Below are positions 24,491 through 34,209 of a DNA stretch of 64,000 bases, piece by piece. Position 1 is the stretch's first letter, and every line of letters begins with the position of its first letter. The DNA comes from CAMTVQ01 sp947085255. Lineage in GTDB: Bacteria; Bacteroidota; Bacteroidia; Sphingobacteriales; Sphingobacteriaceae. The stretch is from the NCBI GenBank assembly GCA_947085255.1, contig CAMTVQ010000001.1:434001-498000 (forward strand), written 5' to 3'. The position numbers and the translations under genes are program-made. The notes beneath the pieces are model-generated. The model did no database searches, was not told the origin of the DNA, and worked only from the letters and a program-made list of their open reading frames with translations.

Positions 24491-26812
24491 TTACTTGGTA
24501 AGTACCGTAAACTCTACCCTTCTGTTTTTAGCTTTATTGTCAGCTGTGTTATTTTTATAAAGCGGTTTGGTATCACCATACCCAACAGTTTTAATTCTTT
24601 CTCTAGCTACACCTTTTGCTTTTAAGTATTCTGCTACTGAGTTGGCTCTATCCTCCGACAACTTCTTATTCGCTTTTTTCTTACCTACATTATCCGTATG
24701 TCCTTCAATCAGTATGGTGAACTTATCGTTACCATTAAGCAATGTGGCCAAATTGTCTAATGAGCTAAATGATACTGATGCAATAATTGCTTTACCTGTT
24801 TTGAATACTAAGTTTTGGAATACCGTGCTAATTACCGCTGCTTCTTGCTTGGTAAGTATCGCTATCTTTTTCTCTTCTGGGCAACCCTGATTAGCCAACA
24901 AACCGAACTCATCAATACACTTATCAAGCGTATCTACCACCCCATCATTATCTCTATCAGCAGCTACTAATGGTGCTGCTTTTACCAACGGACAACCATC
25001 ATTTTCTGGTAATCCTTTATCATTCGGGCATTTATCTAATTCATCTGGAATACCATCACCATCCGTATCAGGCACTGGGCAACCGCCACGTTCTTTTAGT
25101 CCCACTACATCTGGGCATAAATCGAATTTATCTACTACGCCATCACCATCTGTATCCGGATTCGGGCAACCGTTGTTATCAATAGCTCCTTTTACTTCTG
25201 GGCACTCGTCTACATGATCTAATACCTCATCTCCATCGGTATCTACCAACATGGTATCGTACACCAAAGGTTCCTCATCAATTACTGCTAATGGAATAGC
25301 AGTTGGTTTTGCTTTCGGCTTTCTATTAGAACCCAAACGCATGGCAATACCAAAATTAAAGTTTGCTCCTGCTGTAGAATTTGTGCGAGGAATATAGCGA
25401 GCATACTCATCTTTTACCACCACATCTTTAGCTACGTCTCCAATAAAGCCTATTTGCTCTAAGCCTACAAAAAAGTCGTAATGAGTAGAACGGTATAAAA
25501 ATTGTGCTCCTGCTGTATTATTTCCTTTATTATCAGTGCTGTAATTAAATATATAATTTAATGGACCAAACTTTAAATTGGCAATGGCAGTATAGTTTAT
25601 CAACCGGTCGCTGTTATACGATTTAAAATCACGGTAAAAGTTTAACTTTTCATCATTAACCGGACGGGTTGGGAAAAGCGTATAGTCAATAAAACCACGT
25701 GCAATTAGCCAACTTGTTAGTTTATAGCTACCCCCTACTACAACCGATGAAGGTAAGTAGCGGTAAAATTTTTTGATATGCTGTGTATCTATAGCATAAT
25801 TAGTTAGGGTAGTAAAGGCTTTAATAATACTATCATTTTTTGCCGTATCCTGACTAAGTCCTTCGAAATTTAAGGTTTTATCTAAGGTATAAATAGTAGC
25901 TCCTTCGTCGTATTTCGTCCAACCTAAGTTTTTTACACCTGCAGTTACGTTCAATCTTGGGTTTACATCAAAGTCGGCACCTAACGATATCCCATATCCA
26001 ATATTCACATATTTAGTGGCGCTGCTAATTAACAATTTTGTCAAACTATCTGTCGGCAAACCACCTGTAGCACCAAGAGTGACCCCACTCAAAGGACCTG
26101 CTACCAATAATTTTCCTTTCAAATATGCCTCTATAGGTGCTCCATCCTCCACTTTCCCCATTTGAAAGTAAGAATCCTGTAATTCTGCGTTATATAAAAA
26201 AGCTGATTTATACCCGGATACTTGTGCACCAATCCCTAATTTCTTGGTGATATTCATGCGGTAACCCGCACTTACTCGAGCATTTGTAGTACCGTAGATA
26301 GAACCATCAAAAAAACCATCTTGTCTTTTGTCTACAAAACTGGCATTACCAACAAAAGGAAGTGCTAAAAGTTCCGTTTTTAGCTGTGTATTAATAAATA
26401 TATTATTGCTAACGGCAAACGAAAACTCCCCTTTATACTTCTTACTGGTGCGTATTTTAAGCATCAATAATTGTATGTCTATCTCTGTTTGCAAATAATT
26501 AAATTCTCCGTAGTTGTCGATAAGGTATTGATTATTTATCGAATCATTTTTAAACGCATTGGTTTTTATAAGTTGCCAAAAAGGCCCTTTTAAATCTAAA
26601 TTTACTGATGTACCCGCAAGTACTGGTAATATAGAAAGACCTAAATAGCTTCCAGAATTACCAAAATGGCTACGCTGCGGATTATATACATCATCGTATA
26701 GGGCGTGTGTACCAAATAAAGATTTTTCTTGTCCGTAAACAATTACACTACTGCATAATAGCAGCAATGCCGTAAATAGATAGCGTATTGAGCGATTATT
26801 CATCCTTGTCAT
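24491..26812 (-). CDS. OmpA-family outer membrane protein with DUF5723-like barrel and TSP3 repeats
   Basis: The product has 773 residues. A signal peptide (about 1-28) is followed by about 480 residues of beta-rich, membrane-barrel-like sequence of the DUF5723 kind. Next come four calcium-binding thrombospondin type 3-like repeats (DTDGDGVVDKFDLCP, DTDGDGIPDELDKCP, DRDNDGVVDTLDKC). The last 110 residues are an OmpA peptidoglycan-binding domain with ILIEGHTDNVGKKKANKKLS and RIKTVGYGDTKPL. It probably anchors the outer membrane to the cell wall. The start overlaps the upstream lipoprotein gene by 17 bp (8 bp if the Met at 26803 is used), so the two are translationally coupled. Confidence 0.88.
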   Translation of the reverse strand: MTRMNNRSIRYLFTALLLLCSSVIVYGQEKSLFGTHALYDDVYNPQRSHFGNSGSYLGLSILPVLAGTSVNLDLKGPFWQLIKTNAFKNDSINNQYLIDNYGEFNYLQTEIDIQLLMLKIRTSKKYKGEFSFAVSNNIFINTQLKTELLALPFVGNASFVDKRQDGFFDGSIYGTTNARVSAGYRMNITKKLGIGAQVSGYKSAFLYNAELQDSYFQMGKVEDGAPIEAYLKGKLLVAGPLSGVTLGATGGLPTDSLTKLLISSATKYVNIGYGISLGADFDVNPRLNVTAGVKNLGWTKYDEGATIYTLDKTLNFEGLSQDTAKNDSIIKAFTTLTNYAIDTQHIKKFYRYLPSSVVVGGSYKLTSWLIARGFIDYTLFPTRPVNDEKLNFYRDFKSYNSDRLINYTAIANLKFGPLNYIFNYSTDNKGNNTAGAQFLYRSTHYDFFVGLEQIGFIGDVAKDVVVKDEYARYIPRTNSTAGANFNFGIAMRLGSNRKPKAKPTAIPLAVIDEEPLVYDTMLVDTDGDEVLDHVDECPEVKGAIDNNGCPNPDTDGDGVVDKFDLCPDVVGLKERGGCPVPDTDGDGIPDELDKCPNDKGLPENDGCPLVKAAPLVAADRDNDGVVDTLDKCIDEFGLLANQGCPEEKKIAILTKQEAAVISTVFQNLVFKTGKAIIASVSFSSLDNLATLLNGNDKFTILIEGHTDNVGKKKANKKLSEDRANSVAEYLKAKGVARERIKTVGYGDTKPLYKNNTADNKAKNRRVEFTVLTK

Positions 26813-28862
26813 ACAATAGGGATATATCTATTACCGCATTAAAATCGATATACGAGTCGGAATAAATATTAGTAGGTTGATCATTACCTGAATCTACTAC
26901 TGCTTGAATGCGTAAAGAACGTGCATTTTGCAGTTTTTTATAGGTACTAAGATCTATCGGAAATTTTAGAGTTGTAGGAGTTGCAGTTATTACTCTGCCA
27001 TCACTATTCGCAATTCCAGCAGCTATCGTACCAATTGCCGGACTTGCTAAGGTATCAATTGGCGTCATGGTAGAATCTAAGGTAGATACCATAATGCTCA
27101 TCGCTATATTAAATCCGTTTTTGAGATTGAGTTGCAAAAAACCATTCGCATCTTTTATCTCTGCAATATCTTCTATCGTTTGATCAAATGCTACAGTATC
27201 TGCAAAAGTAAGGTTATCAAAAAATATAGAAAGGGGTGCTTCTAAATATAGCTTGCCGGTTAATTTACTATCGTTGTACACAAAATTACCTGCATTTACA
27301 TTCGGCATTACGCCTTTATTTACTTCTATAAGTGCAGTACTTGTAAGCGATTTGGGTATGCTATTTATCAACTTCACCATTTTATCCGATTCCAGCACAA
27401 TCGTAGCATCCGTTTCAATTGGTGCGCCATTGGCTTCTGTAGCCGGTAATATCATTTTATCAAAGTTTTCGAGCACATCATAATTGGTACCAAAATTACT
27501 GCGTGCTTGCAAATCAATGGTCATTCCTACAGGAATACCAATGCTGGATGTAATCTCGATACGCGCTGCTACCGAATCAAATGAAATAGCACCCGCATTT
27601 ATATTCTGCAAAAACGAGGTGGTGCTATCAATCAAACCAATGGTTTGTGTTGATAGTATTTTTTGACTACCTAAGTACCCTTCAATACGTCTAAATTTCG
27701 CTCCAGTAATAGTAGGACTAAATTTAATCTCGTTTTGAGTATCGAAGGTTACAAATCCATCTACATCTGCTTTTACACCCGCTATTGTATTTACTAATAC
27801 ATAGTTAGAATCATTTAGCACAGTAGTAAATAAGAACTTATATCCATTTAGTGACTCCGATAATCCACCTTCATTAATCACAAAAGGGGCGTTATTTGCT
27901 CGGGTAATACCTGCTGAGGTAATAGCCAAATTTAATACCGAAACATCTCCAGATGGGGTAAAGCTAATATTACCGTCATTAAACAACACTTCTTTGAGTA
28001 TGGCACCATTACCTAAACCGCCTATACGAATAGTATCATTTCTATTTACATTATTATTACTGGTATTTATTTTTGCTCTACCCGATTGTGCTTCGAGATT
28101 GGTGAGGCTAAAAGTAGTTATTAGCTTATTTGCACTAATATTAATAGGAACAGAATTACTTCCAGTACCTGCAGAACTAATAATTGATTCTAAAACAAGT
28201 GTATTATATACCGTTTTTCCAGCTAATGATATTGTATTATTTGCATTTAACCCTTGATTAATTGTTTTTGTATCGGTTCCTAATACTTCAGTATGTCCAG
28301 AAACATTATTCTTTAAGGTGATAGTAACCGTAACGGGAAAAGTGAAATTATTAGCAATATTTATATTTAACGTTCCGTCGCTTAAATTGACAAAATCAAC
28401 CGAATCACCTAAGCTAATTATTGGTTTCTTAGCATCAGGTAACACTTGATCTCCAAATGTTGGCACTGGTGCGATGGTGCCATCCAATGCATTTATTGCG
28501 CCAATACCAAAATCTGCCAAAACAATTTCGGCTGGATTCGGATTTTGATCAGGCACTTTAAATTCATCAAACTTAAAGCTAAACTCATCACCAGTAACAT
28601 CGTCAATTTTTACGATGGTATCAAATGAGAAGTTAATTGGTAAATCTTGTTCTTGTACAAATTTGTACAATTTGGTAATAGGGTCGGCAACTAAAACGGT
28701 ATCCTTATAATAATCGCCAATGGTAATACGTCCTTTGGCAGCAGGCAGTACAAATTCGGGATGTACAGCTGGATAAAAATCCAGAAAATCTTTTTTACAA
28801 CCAGTTATTAACAAACCAATTGCCATGCACAAAATACCAAAATAATATACTTGCTTTTTCAT
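26796..28862 (-). CDS. Large lipoprotein of unknown function
   Basis: The product has 688 residues. The N-terminus MKKQVYYFGILCMAIGLLIT followed by GCKKD is an SPII lipobox with Cys at about residue 22. The rest is Asn/Thr/Ser/Val-rich and beta-stranded, with long stretches resembling secreted Bacteroidota surface proteins but no motif I can name. It is directly upstream of and overlaps the OmpA-family gene, so the two proteins probably work together at the outer membrane. No SusD-type or TPR pattern is visible. Confidence 0.75.
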   Translation of the reverse strand: MKKQVYYFGILCMAIGLLITGCKKDFLDFYPAVHPEFVLPAAKGRITIGDYYKDTVLVADPITKLYKFVQEQDLPINFSFDTIVKIDDVTGDEFSFKFDEFKVPDQNPNPAEIVLADFGIGAINALDGTIAPVPTFGDQVLPDAKKPIISLGDSVDFVNLSDGTLNINIANNFTFPVTVTITLKNNVSGHTEVLGTDTKTINQGLNANNTISLAGKTVYNTLVLESIISSAGTGSNSVPINISANKLITTFSLTNLEAQSGRAKINTSNNNVNRNDTIRIGGLGNGAILKEVLFNDGNISFTPSGDVSVLNLAITSAGITRANNAPFVINEGGLSESLNGYKFLFTTVLNDSNYVLVNTIAGVKADVDGFVTFDTQNEIKFSPTITGAKFRRIEGYLGSQKILSTQTIGLIDSTTSFLQNINAGAISFDSVAARIEITSSIGIPVGMTIDLQARSNFGTNYDVLENFDKMILPATEANGAPIETDATIVLESDKMVKLINSIPKSLTSTALIEVNKGVMPNVNAGNFVYNDSKLTGKLYLEAPLSIFFDNLTFADTVAFDQTIEDIAEIKDANGFLQLNLKNGFNIAMSIMVSTLDSTMTPIDTLASPAIGTIAAGIANSDGRVITATPTTLKFPIDLSTYKKLQNARSLRIQAVVDSGNDQPTNIYSDSYIDFNAVIDISLLYDKDE

Positions 28863-28992
28863 CTGATTATATTTTGTTTTTTAATTGTCAGATGGAACTC
28901 GCAGGAATAATCATACCCGTTTGTGGAAATTGTTGCCATGCTCGTTTCATTATTTGAAGTTTTACCTATTTATTACCTGTATGCGTAATAAA

Positions 28993-29898
28993 TTACTTCT
29001 GCAATTTGAAATAGGCTGGGTTACGTACAAAAAACGCTCCTTTATTGTAGTACGGCAGGTCGTACAAAAACTGTTTCTTGTTCAACTCTGATGTAATACG
29101 TTTTGCTTTTACACGCTGACCTAAAAACTTACTACGAGTTAACGAGGTAATTTCAGATACGTAAAATCCATTATCAATTACTTTTGCTCCAGTAAAGTTA
29201 TTAGAGAAAGAATAAGTAACATAATTACGGAACGTGTATGGAGAAGCTCCTTCGGAGTAAGTAAGACTACGCTTACGGTGTAAACCTAATTTAAGTTTCT
29301 TATCGTTTTGCACATCAGATACCATATCAAAATCTGTAGAAATTACACGTGCATTTGGCGGTATTTCTACTACCTGCTTAGCTCTTCCACCGTTTAACTG
29401 GTTAGATTGTTGTACAGATCCGGTAAATACCAATTTTCCTTTTTTCGCAGGTTTTACTGCTTTTACAGGTTCTGCTGCTTTTGGAGCAAGCGCTGCAGTA
29501 GTATCACTAGTACTTACCATAGCTACTACGCTATCTTTTTTAGCTGGCTTAGATGCTGCTGCTTTTTTTGTTTTTACTACTTCCGTAAGATTATTGTAGG
29601 CAAAGTTTTGATTTTTACCGAAGTAATCACGAGAATAACCATTCAATACAAAATGGCTTCTGTCCCAGTTTACATAAATCGGCTTGTTTGTTTTGTTGTG
29701 GATATAGTAATCCATTGCGCCACCATTTGCCCAAAAACTGTATCCAATCTCAACATCTGCATTGCTAAATACTAAACTGTCTGAAACTTTTGTAGCAGCA
29801 GTAGGCTGTACGGTAAATACCTGATAAGATAAATTACAAGAGGTTGTAGCTACTGCTAAAGCTATAATGAAGGTGATTTTTAGTGCACTGGTTTTCAT
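28993..29898 (-). CDS. Conserved-type lipoprotein, unknown function
   Basis: The product has about 301 residues from the Met at 29898 (MKTSALKITF); another Met lies two codons earlier at 29904. The lipobox ATTSC puts the lipidated Cys near residue 21. The mature part starts NLSYQVFTVQP and has a segment MDYYIHNKTNKPIYVNWDRS. A low-complexity Lys/Ala/Pro stretch in the middle may be a flexible linker. It lies 130 bp upstream of the large lipoprotein gene on the same strand. No catalytic motif is seen. Confidence 0.75.
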   Translation of the reverse strand: MKTSALKITFIIALAVATTSCNLSYQVFTVQPTAATKVSDSLVFSNADVEIGYSFWANGGAMDYYIHNKTNKPIYVNWDRSHFVLNGYSRDYFGKNQNFAYNNLTEVVKTKKAAASKPAKKDSVVAMVSTSDTTAALAPKAAEPVKAVKPAKKGKLVFTGSVQQSNQLNGGRAKQVVEIPPNARVISTDFDMVSDVQNDKKLKLGLHRKRSLTYSEGASPYTFRNYVTYSFSNNFTGAKVIDNGFYVSEITSLTRSKFLGQRVKAKRITSELNKKQFLYDLPYYNKGAFFVRNPAYFKLQK

Positions 29899-30064
29899 AT
29901 ACAAAAAAATGAGGGTTATGTTCTATATCTCTACAAAAATTGCATTTTAAATTACAATTGGAAACAAATTTGGTTATTAATATTTATTATGAATATAGTT
30001 AACTGATTACCAATAAATTAAATTTACACCCTCATTGGTATTGTAGCGCAGTGGTGGGGATGTT

Positions 30065-30123
30065 AAGGCAAGTGGTCGGAGGTCAAGGCAAGTGGTCGGA
30101 TGACTTCAAGTCATCCGACCACT
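30065..30123. repeat. Direct repeat plus 33-nt perfect hairpin downstream of mutS2
   Basis: AAGGCAAGTGGTCGGA occurs at 30065-30080 and again at 30085-30100. The second copy runs into a perfect inverted repeat: AGTGGTCGGATGACTT (30091-30106), one base, then its reverse complement (30108-30123). There is no T run, so it is not a typical intrinsic terminator, although it lies about 30 bp beyond the mutS2 stop. The gap 29899-30152 holds nothing else I can name besides heptamer repeats. Confidence 0.75.
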
Positions 30124-30151
30124 ACTGGTAACTGGTAACTGATAACTGATA
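30124..30151. repeat. Four tandem heptamers ACTGGTA/ACTGATA
   Basis: ACTGGTA, ACTGGTA, ACTGATA and ACTGATA stand in perfect tandem and end one base before the mutS2 stop codon (30153-30155). The same heptamers occur before the acetyltransferase gene at 33695-33729. Confidence 0.8.
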
Positions 30152-30152
30152 A

Positions 30153-32507
30153 CTACTTCAGCGTAATCAACGTTATGCCAGTTCCTCCTCTATCCAAAGC
30201 TTCATCAGTAAAGTTGGCTACCGCATCAAACTTTTGTAGATAAGCCCGTATCATTTTGCGTAAAATACCATCTCCCTTGCCGTGTAATATTTGTAAAGAG
30301 CTTACACCCAGCATAAGTGCCCTATCTACTGCCTTTTCGAGCGCAAATAAGGCTTCATCGGTACGCATACCCCGTACATCAATATTTGGGCTAAAATCAC
30401 TGTCGTATTTATACGCATAGCCCGTTGCAGCGCGTGCCTGTTGTTTTACCGATTTAGAATCTGCTAATTGCAACCTGCCTATAGCAACAACCGAAATAAG
30501 TTCACCAATAGCCACCGTTGCATTCTTTTTGGTAAGTTGTATCACCTGCCCTATAGCATCCGAATCGATGAATTTTACCCAATCTTGCAATTTTATCTCC
30601 GTTTTAGCTGCAACAGTGGTTTCAGGTGTATCTATCAGCTTATCCAAAGCGTAGGTAAGCGTTTTCCGTACCTCTTGTGTTTTTTCTTTATCTGCTTTAT
30701 TTACTTTAATAGCATTAATAGCATTTTCTATCAGCTTATTCGATTGAGCAATAATGTTTTTTGCTTCCTGTTTTGCTTCTCGTAGTAGGTGCTTTTTATT
30801 TTCAGAATAATAGGCTTTCTGCTGCTCGTTTTCTATAATTAACTCATTTAACTTGGCTTGCATTTTTTGCTGTTGCAGCTTAAGGGTATACACATCTTTT
30901 TTATCTCGCTCTAGGTCAACAAGTAGCGTATCTACTTTTTTCTGATTGTCGCCAATTTTTTGCCGTGCTAGCTCAATTACTTGTGGTGGCAAACCTATTT
31001 TTTGTGCAATTTCAAATGCGTAAGAACTACCTGGTTTACCAATTTCCAACACATACAGCGGCTTTAATTGCGCATTATCGAACAACATACTGGCATTTAT
31101 AATACCCTCAGTACTATTAGCAAAAGCCTTAAGATTAGAATAGTGGGTTGTAATTACTCCTCTTACTTTTTTATGGTTAAGTTGTTGTAGTACCGCTTCG
31201 GCTATGGGGCCACCAAATTGCGGGTCGGTACCTGTACCAAATTCATCAATCAATACCAAAGAAGTACTCTTTGCTTGTTCTAAAAAGAATTTCATTTTAG
31301 AAAGATGCGCGCTATAGGTACTTAAATCACTCTCTATAGATTGGTCATCTCCAATATCACCCAAAATAGCTTTGAAAATACCCATTTCTGAGAAATCTGC
31401 CGCAGGAATCAACAACCCACTTTGCAGCATGAGTTGTAATAAACCCACCGATTTTAAACAAACCGATTTACCACCAGCATTTGGTCCAGAAACAAGCACT
31501 ACCCTATCTGTGTCATCTATTTGTATAGATAAGGGCACAATGGGGTGATCTTTACTTTTTGTACCCAATACCAATAATGGATGATACACATTGTATAATT
31601 TAAGTACCGGTGCATTTACCAAAACAGGTAGCGAGGCCTCTATTTTTATAGCAAACAATGCCTTAGCTCGAATAAAATCGAACTTAGCCACCAATGCCTG
31701 ACACGCAAAAATAAGATCAATATAAGGGGCTATTTCGGCAGTTAGCTGGGTGAGTATGCGGATAATTTCGCGTTTACGCTCAAATTCTAAATCCCGAATA
31801 CGATTATTGAGCTCAAAAACCTCTGCAGGTTCCATATACACCGTTTGCCCAGTAGCCGATTCGTCTAAAATGTACCCTTTTAGTTTACGCTTGTATTCTG
31901 CCAAAATAGGTATTGCCAGTCGCCCTTCACGAATTGTTAAGTTGCCATCACCTGTCCAGCCTTCTTTGCTCGCTTGGTTAAAAATGCCTTGCAAGCGCTT
32001 ATGTGCCTCACGCTCACTATATACAAGCTCGTCGCTTATTTTTTGTAATTCGGTTGAGGCATTGATGCGAATTTTTCCTTTTGCATCAATTACTTTTTCA
32101 ATACGTGTAAGAATAGATTTATCGGTTTGCAAGCCATCAAAAAGCACCTCAAGATGCGGATACAAACCTTTGCGTTGCTCGAAATAAGAAATACACTGAA
32201 AAATAGACGACAACATGCCGTATAACCAAAAAAACTCCTCTTCGGTAAGCCAAGCACCCTCAATGGTGATTTTCTTTAAATATGCGCGTAAATCAAAAAA
32301 ATTGTGCGCAGGAAATGGCGCATCGTGAGATAAAAGTTGTTTAAACTCGGCTGTTTGGCGCAAATAGCGCTCTACCAGTTGGTAGTTGGTAATAAATTGA
32401 ATGCGATCAACAAACTCTCTACCATAATCGCTTAAACACTCTTTTTTTACCCATTCTTTAATTTCGGTAAAGCCTAATTTTTCGGGTAAATTTTCGGGAT
32501 ACAGCAC
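30153..32507 (-). CDS. mutS2: MutS2 family ATPase with Smr nuclease domain
   Basis: The product has 784 residues. Walker A is GPNAGGKSVCLKSVGLLQL (about residue 340), followed by DIGDDQSIESDLSTYSAHL and Walker B LVLIDEFGTGTDP. A coiled-coil, Lys/Gln-rich region spans roughly 515-620. The C-terminal Smr domain has IDVRGMRTDEAL and LQILHGKGDGILRKMI. It lacks the MutS mismatch-recognition N-terminus, as expected of MutS2. Known members suppress recombination or rescue collided ribosomes. It is 2 bp downstream of the DUF4296 gene on the same strand, so it is probably the second gene of that operon. Confidence 0.95.
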   Translation of the reverse strand: MLYPENLPEKLGFTEIKEWVKKECLSDYGREFVDRIQFITNYQLVERYLRQTAEFKQLLSHDAPFPAHNFFDLRAYLKKITIEGAWLTEEEFFWLYGMLSSIFQCISYFEQRKGLYPHLEVLFDGLQTDKSILTRIEKVIDAKGKIRINASTELQKISDELVYSEREAHKRLQGIFNQASKEGWTGDGNLTIREGRLAIPILAEYKRKLKGYILDESATGQTVYMEPAEVFELNNRIRDLEFERKREIIRILTQLTAEIAPYIDLIFACQALVAKFDFIRAKALFAIKIEASLPVLVNAPVLKLYNVYHPLLVLGTKSKDHPIVPLSIQIDDTDRVVLVSGPNAGGKSVCLKSVGLLQLMLQSGLLIPAADFSEMGIFKAILGDIGDDQSIESDLSTYSAHLSKMKFFLEQAKSTSLVLIDEFGTGTDPQFGGPIAEAVLQQLNHKKVRGVITTHYSNLKAFANSTEGIINASMLFDNAQLKPLYVLEIGKPGSSYAFEIAQKIGLPPQVIELARQKIGDNQKKVDTLLVDLERDKKDVYTLKLQQQKMQAKLNELIIENEQQKAYYSENKKHLLREAKQEAKNIIAQSNKLIENAINAIKVNKADKEKTQEVRKTLTYALDKLIDTPETTVAAKTEIKLQDWVKFIDSDAIGQVIQLTKKNATVAIGELISVVAIGRLQLADSKSVKQQARAATGYAYKYDSDFSPNIDVRGMRTDEALFALEKAVDRALMLGVSSLQILHGKGDGILRKMIRAYLQKFDAVANFTDEALDRGGTGITLITLK

Positions 32508-32509
32508 AA

Positions 32510-32944
32510 TTATTTTCTCTTTTTAAAACCCAAACTTCTAAACTTTTTCAGAACCCCCGAATCCACAACAGTACTAGGTACAGGAGGTGCATTTTTAACT
32601 ACTGGAAGTTTACTTTCACGCATACTCAATTCCTCCAACATTTCTTGATACATTTTCTCCATAATATCAGGCTTACTCATATAATACTCCATACTTTCAG
32701 CAAATTGAGTGCTATCCGTTTTAAAAGAGTCGAGTATTAGTGCATAATAATCCGCCGCACGATTCATCTGTAAACTATCTGCATTCAAATTCAAATTGGC
32801 CTCTGCTAAATGTGTTTCTATCAAAATCAATTTAAGCGTATCTGTGGGTAATATGCCTTGTGGTTCTTCAACCTGATTGCAGCCTGTTTGTAAAAACAAT
32901 AGCACTAACCCTAAAAAGCCGATAACTATACTGTAAATTCGCAT
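32510..32944 (-). CDS. DUF4296 lipoprotein
   Basis: The product has 144 residues from the ATG at 32944 (MRIYSIVIGFLGLVLLFLQ), with a lipobox LQTGC and lipidated Cys near residue 21. A longer frame to 33076 exists but would overlap the divergent yggS-type gene and puts 44 unsuitable residues before the signal peptide, so I reject it. The mature domain ILPTDTLKLILIETHLAEA and the helical pattern that follows (MEYYMSKPDIMEKMYQEML) match DUF4296, a Bacteroidota-only family of unknown role. It is divergent from the YggS gene across 34 bp. Confidence 0.85.
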   Translation of the reverse strand: MRIYSIVIGFLGLVLLFLQTGCNQVEEPQGILPTDTLKLILIETHLAEANLNLNADSLQMNRAADYYALILDSFKTDSTQFAESMEYYMSKPDIMEKMYQEMLEELSMRESKLPVVKNAPPVPSTVVDSGVLKKFRSLGFKKRK

Positions 32945-32978
32945 TTTTATTTTTTGTAAAAGTATCAATATTCCATTA

Positions 32979-33656
32979 ATGAGTAATTTAAAAGCATTCG
33001 AAGAGTTAAAAAAAGAGCTTTCTAAAGCAAAAGTAAAACTAATTGCTGTATCAAAAACACAGTCTAACGAAGCCATTATGGCGCTGTATACGGCAGGACA
33101 GCGTGTTTTTGGCGAAAATATCGTGCAAGAATTAGTAGAAAAACAAGAACAATTGCCAAAGGATATAGAATGGCATTTAATTGGTCATTTACAAAGCAAT
33201 AAGGTAAAGTATATTGCTCCATTTGTAAGCCTTATTCATGGCGTAGATAGCCTTAAATTATTGATAGAAATAAACAAACAAGCCGCCAAAAACAATCGTG
33301 TAATTGATTGTTTGTTACAAATTTACATTGCCGATGAGGATACCAAATTTGGGTTAGACTTAGCCGAAGCTATTGAATTGTTGCGTTCGGATGAATATAC
33401 CGAACTGAAAAATGTACGTATTTGCGGGGTAATGGGCATTGCAACCAACACACCTAAAATGGACTTTATCAAAGAAGAATTTTATGAGTTGTCCACCATT
33501 TTTAATGGATTAAAACAAAGCTTTTTCAGAAAAGACGAACATTTTAAAGAAATATCCATGGGTATGTCGGCCGATTATGAAGTTGCTATAACACAAGGCA
33601 GTACCATGATTCGGGTAGGCAGTTTACTGTTTGGGAAGAGGGCTACGAATAACTAA
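32979..33656 (+). CDS. YggS/PLPBP-type pyridoxal phosphate homeostasis protein
   Basis: The product has 225 residues. Lys26-type PLP lysine lies in KLIAVSKTQSNEAI, followed by GENIVQELVEK, WHLIGHLQSNKVKYI and, near the end, ISMGMSADYEVAITQGSTMI with IRVGSLLFG. This series of motifs is diagnostic of the YggS/PROSC family, a single-domain alanine-racemase-like barrel that buffers PLP rather than catalysing racemisation. The family's usual length is 220-235 residues. It is divergent from the DUF4296 gene and followed by heptamer repeats before the acetyltransferase gene. Confidence 0.93.
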   Translation: MSNLKAFEELKKELSKAKVKLIAVSKTQSNEAIMALYTAGQRVFGENIVQELVEKQEQLPKDIEWHLIGHLQSNKVKYIAPFVSLIHGVDSLKLLIEINKQAAKNNRVIDCLLQIYIADEDTKFGLDLAEAIELLRSDEYTELKNVRICGVMGIATNTPKMDFIKEEFYELSTIFNGLKQSFFRKDEHFKEISMGMSADYEVAITQGSTMIRVGSLLFGKRATNN

Positions 33657-33694
33657 AGGTTACTAATAACTAATCATTACGAATTTACGAAAAA

Positions 33695-33729
33695 ACTGGT
33701 AACTGGTAACTGACAACCGAAAACTGATA
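33695..33729. repeat. Five tandem heptamers ending at a start codon
   Basis: ACTGGTA, ACTGGTA, ACTGACA, ACCGAAA and ACTGATA run in tandem; the final A is the first base of the acetyltransferase ATG. The heptamers match those ending next to the mutS2 stop at 30124-30151. Confidence 0.75.
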
Positions 33730-34208
33730 TGAACATCCGCGAAGCTAAAAAAGAAGATTGCCCACGCTTGCTAGAGCTGATACAAGAATTGGCAGTGTAC
33801 GAACGTGCCCCCGAAGAAGTAACAGTTACCCTAACAGAAATGGAGGCTGCTGGATTTGGCTCCAACCCTGTTTGGAAAGCCTTTGTAGCCGAAAGCAATG
33901 ACGTAATTGATGGATTTGCCCTGTACTACATTCGGTATTCTACCTGGAAAGGATGCCGCATGTATTTAGAGGATATATTGGTAACCGAAACCAAACGCGG
34001 ACAAGGCATTGGCAAATTGCTATTTGACAAGTTGCTACAAGAATGTAAACGCAAAAACCTACAAGGTATGGTATGGCAAGTACTAGAGTGGAACGAGCCA
34101 GCAATTAATTTCTACAGAAAATACACTGCTCATTTAGATCCTGAATGGATAAATGGTAGTTTATCCACCACACAAATAAATGAGTTACTAAGTTCATCAG
34201 AAAACTAA
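33729..34208 (+). CDS. GNAT family N-acetyltransferase (diamine acetyltransferase-like)
   Basis: The product has 159 residues. It has a GNAT fold with the acetyl-CoA loop TKRGQGIGKLLFDKLL and the segment YSTWKGCRMYLEDILV, which is characteristic of spermidine/spermine N1-acetyltransferase-like proteins. The conserved WNEPAINFYRKY follows. A polyamine or thialysine substrate is therefore likely but not proven. The stop is 1 bp before the aspartate kinase ATG, suggesting co-transcription. Confidence 0.87.
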   Translation: MNIREAKKEDCPRLLELIQELAVYERAPEEVTVTLTEMEAAGFGSNPVWKAFVAESNDVIDGFALYYIRYSTWKGCRMYLEDILVTETKRGQGIGKLLFDKLLQECKRKNLQGMVWQVLEWNEPAINFYRKYTAHLDPEWINGSLSTTQINELLSSSEN

Positions 34209-34209
34209 C

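Noticed and set aside
32510..33076. Longer start for the DUF4296 gene
   Set aside because: The extra 44 residues overlap the start of the divergent YggS-type gene and precede a normal lipoprotein signal peptide at 32944.
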